This document shows, piece after piece, positions 12,693 through 14,133 of a stretch of DNA of 14,133 nt; within the stretch, counting starts at the first letter, position 1, and each line of letters starts with the position of its first letter. The DNA is taken from assembly GCA_050250795.1 (NCBI GenBank), contig JBFWNZ010000063.1, positions 1 to 14,133 of the forward strand. Direction: 5' to 3'. This DNA comes from JBFWNZ01 sp050250795 (lineage in GTDB: Bacteria > Pseudomonadota > Alphaproteobacteria > UBA8366). Below the pieces are notes generated by a model. It was not told the DNA's origin. It did not search any database and was given only the letters and a program-made list of their open reading frames with translations. The position numbers and the translations under genes were made by a program.

Positions 12693-14048
12693 CTAAAAGC
12701 GCGGCATGCCGGGAATCCCGGGCATGCTGCGCGCCAATGCCTTGGGGTCCATACGCCCCATCTTCTTCATCATCTTGCTCATCGTCAGGAACTGCTTGAG
12801 CAGCTTGTTGACTTCCTGAACGCTGGTGCCCGAGCCCGTCGCGATGCGCTGCTTGCGCGAGGCGTGGATGACGTTCGGATTGCGCCGCTCGCCGGGGGTC
12901 ATCGACATGATGATCGCCTCCTGGCGCTTCAGCAGATCCTCGTTGATGTTCGCCTTGGCCACCTGCTGCTGCATCTTGCCCAGGCCCGGCAGCATGCTCA
13001 TCACGCCCTGCAGGCCGCCCATGCGGCGCATCTGGCGCAACTGCTTGGCCATGTCGTTCAGGTCGAGCTGGCCCTTGCGCATCTTGCGGGCCATCGCCTC
13101 GGCGTCTTCCTCGTCGACCTCGGCCCGGACCTTCTCGACCAGGCTGACGATGTCGCCCATGCCCAGGATGCGGCCGGCGATGCGGTCCGGATGGAAGGGC
13201 TCCAGCGCGTCCAGCTTCTCGCCCGTGCCGATCAGCTTGATCGGCTTGCCGGTGACGGCGCGCATCGACAGCGCGGCACCGCCGCGCGCATCGCCGTCCA
13301 CCCGCGTCAGGATAATGCCGGTCAGGCCGAGCCGGTCGTTGAAGGACTTCGCGACATTCACCGCGTCCTGGCCGGTCATCGCGTCGGCGACCAGGATCGT
13401 CTCATGCGGATTGACGGCGGCCTTCACCTGGGCCGCCTCGCCCATCAGGCCCTCATCGACATGCAGCCGGCCCGCGGTGTCCAGCAGCACGACGTCGTAG
13501 CCGCCCAGACGGCCCGCCTCCATCGCGCGGCGCGCGATCTGCACCGGCGTCTGGCCGGCCACGATGGGCAGCGTCGCCACCGCGACCTGCTCGCCCAGCA
13601 CCTTGAGCTGCTCCTGCGCCGCCGGACGGTGGATGTCCAGCGAGGCCATCAGCACCTTCTTGCGCTCGGAGCCGGTCAGGCGTTTGCCCAGCTTGGCGGT
13701 CGTCGTCGTCTTGCCCGAACCCTGCAGGCCGACCACCAGGATGCCGACCGGGGCCGGCGCCATCAGGTCGATGCCCTGGCTCTCTGCGCCCAGCATCTCG
13801 ACCAGATGATCGTGGACGACCTTGACCACCATCTGGCCCGGCGTGACCGAGCGCAGCACCGCGCTGCCGGTCGCCTTGGCGCGCACCGCATCGATGAAGG
13901 ACTTGACCACCGGCAGCGCGACATCGGCCTCCAGCAGCGCCACGCGAATCTCGCGCAGCGCCTCGACGACGTCCTGTTCCTTCAGAACGCCGCGTCGCTT
14001 GAGGCTCTCGAAGACCTCGCCCAGCTTGCCGGTCAGCGTGTCGAACAT
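12693..14048 (-). CDS. ffh: Signal recognition particle protein (SRP54)
   Basis: GTPase that, with 4.5S RNA, binds signal sequences of nascent membrane proteins and delivers ribosomes to FtsY. 451 residues. The N domain is about 1-95; the G domain has the P-loop GLQGSGKT (107-114), DTAGR (190-194) and TRVDGDARGG (248-257), the last being the G4-type motif with Arg in place of the common Lys. The Met-rich M domain (about 320-451) includes MRRMGGLQGVMSMLPGLGKM and a C-terminal Met/Pro/Gly tail. The frame stays open upstream to the window edge, but MFDTLTGKLG at 14048 is the canonical N-terminus. It heads the rpsP-rimM-trmD-rplS cluster. Confidence 0.97.
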   Translation of the reverse strand: MFDTLTGKLGEVFESLKRRGVLKEQDVVEALREIRVALLEADVALPVVKSFIDAVRAKATGSAVLRSVTPGQMVVKVVHDHLVEMLGAESQGIDLMAPAPVGILVVGLQGSGKTTTTAKLGKRLTGSERKKVLMASLDIHRPAAQEQLKVLGEQVAVATLPIVAGQTPVQIARRAMEAGRLGGYDVVLLDTAGRLHVDEGLMGEAAQVKAAVNPHETILVADAMTGQDAVNVAKSFNDRLGLTGIILTRVDGDARGGAALSMRAVTGKPIKLIGTGEKLDALEPFHPDRIAGRILGMGDIVSLVEKVRAEVDEEDAEAMARKMRKGQLDLNDMAKQLRQMRRMGGLQGVMSMLPGLGKMQQQVAKANINEDLLKRQEAIIMSMTPGERRNPNVIHASRKQRIATGSGTSVQEVNKLLKQFLTMSKMMKKMGRMDPKALARSMPGIPGMPRF

Positions 14049-14058
14049 GATGCCGCGG

Positions 14059-14133
14059 TCACGTCTCGAATTCGGTTCGCATGCTTTGCCCGGCGCCCAA
14101 CGCAGAACGCGCCAGCGCGCGAAACTCGCGGGC
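14059..14133 (-). CDS. Possible C-terminal tail of an upstream gene
   Basis: One minus-strand frame is open from the window edge to TGA at 14061-14059, giving 24 residues that end SMRTEFET, 10 bp before the ffh start. The spacing would suit an upstream gene in the same operon. I do not recognise the protein, and 24 open codons in GC-rich DNA are weak evidence. Confidence 0.25.
   Translation of the reverse strand, partial: AREFRALARSALGAGQSMRTEFET

Noticed and set aside
14049..14133. An upstream-extended start for ffh (frame open to the window edge)
   Set aside because: The N-terminus MFDTLTGKLG is canonical for Ffh and the extra codons resemble no SRP54 sequence.

Overview
This is a GC-rich chromosomal window that looks alphaproteobacterial. 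The gene order ffh-rpsP-rimM-trmD-rplS running into leuC, leuD, leuB and asd is one I associate with Rhodospirillales-type genomes, and the proteins fit that group. The genus cannot be named from the sequence alone. Every gene I can support lies on the minus strand, so transcription runs from high to low coordinates. I see no tRNA, rRNA, CRISPR array, transposase or phage gene.

The upstream part (about 14133 down to 10479) is translation and secretion housekeeping: a possible tail of an unidentified gene, ffh (SRP GTPase), rpsP (S16), rimM, trmD and rplS (L19), tightly spaced. rpsP contains an in-frame TAG. Behind it, 33 further in-frame codons read like the usual Lys/Glu/Ala-rich tail of alphaproteobacterial S16 and end in TGA just before rimM.

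The downstream part (10397 down to 1) is leucine biosynthesis followed by asd. In transcription order it reads leuC1, a 68-residue unknown ORF coupled by an ATGA overlap, leuD, leuC2, leuC3, leuC4, leuC5, leuB and asd (cut by the window edge). The standard pathway needs one LeuC (large subunit) and one LeuD (small subunit) to make 3-isopropylmalate isomerase, then LeuB. Here four extra full-length, mutually diverged leuC genes sit between leuD and leuB, with only one leuD. I number them leuC1 to leuC5 in transcription order.

All five LeuC proteins keep the three Fe-S cysteines and the core catalytic residues of the aconitase family, so none looks like a pseudogene. leuC1 looks like the housekeeping copy. 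leuC2-leuC5 share features that leuC1 lacks, and leuC3 and leuC5 have lost the glutamine that aligns with the substrate-binding Gln72 of aconitase. My leading hypothesis is that several large subunits share one small subunit, or that some copies have moved to other 2-alkylmalate, citraconate or maleate-type substrates. Intergenic gaps with hairpins (rplS/leuC1, leuC2/leuC3, leuC5/leuB) suggest transcription may be subdivided into units.
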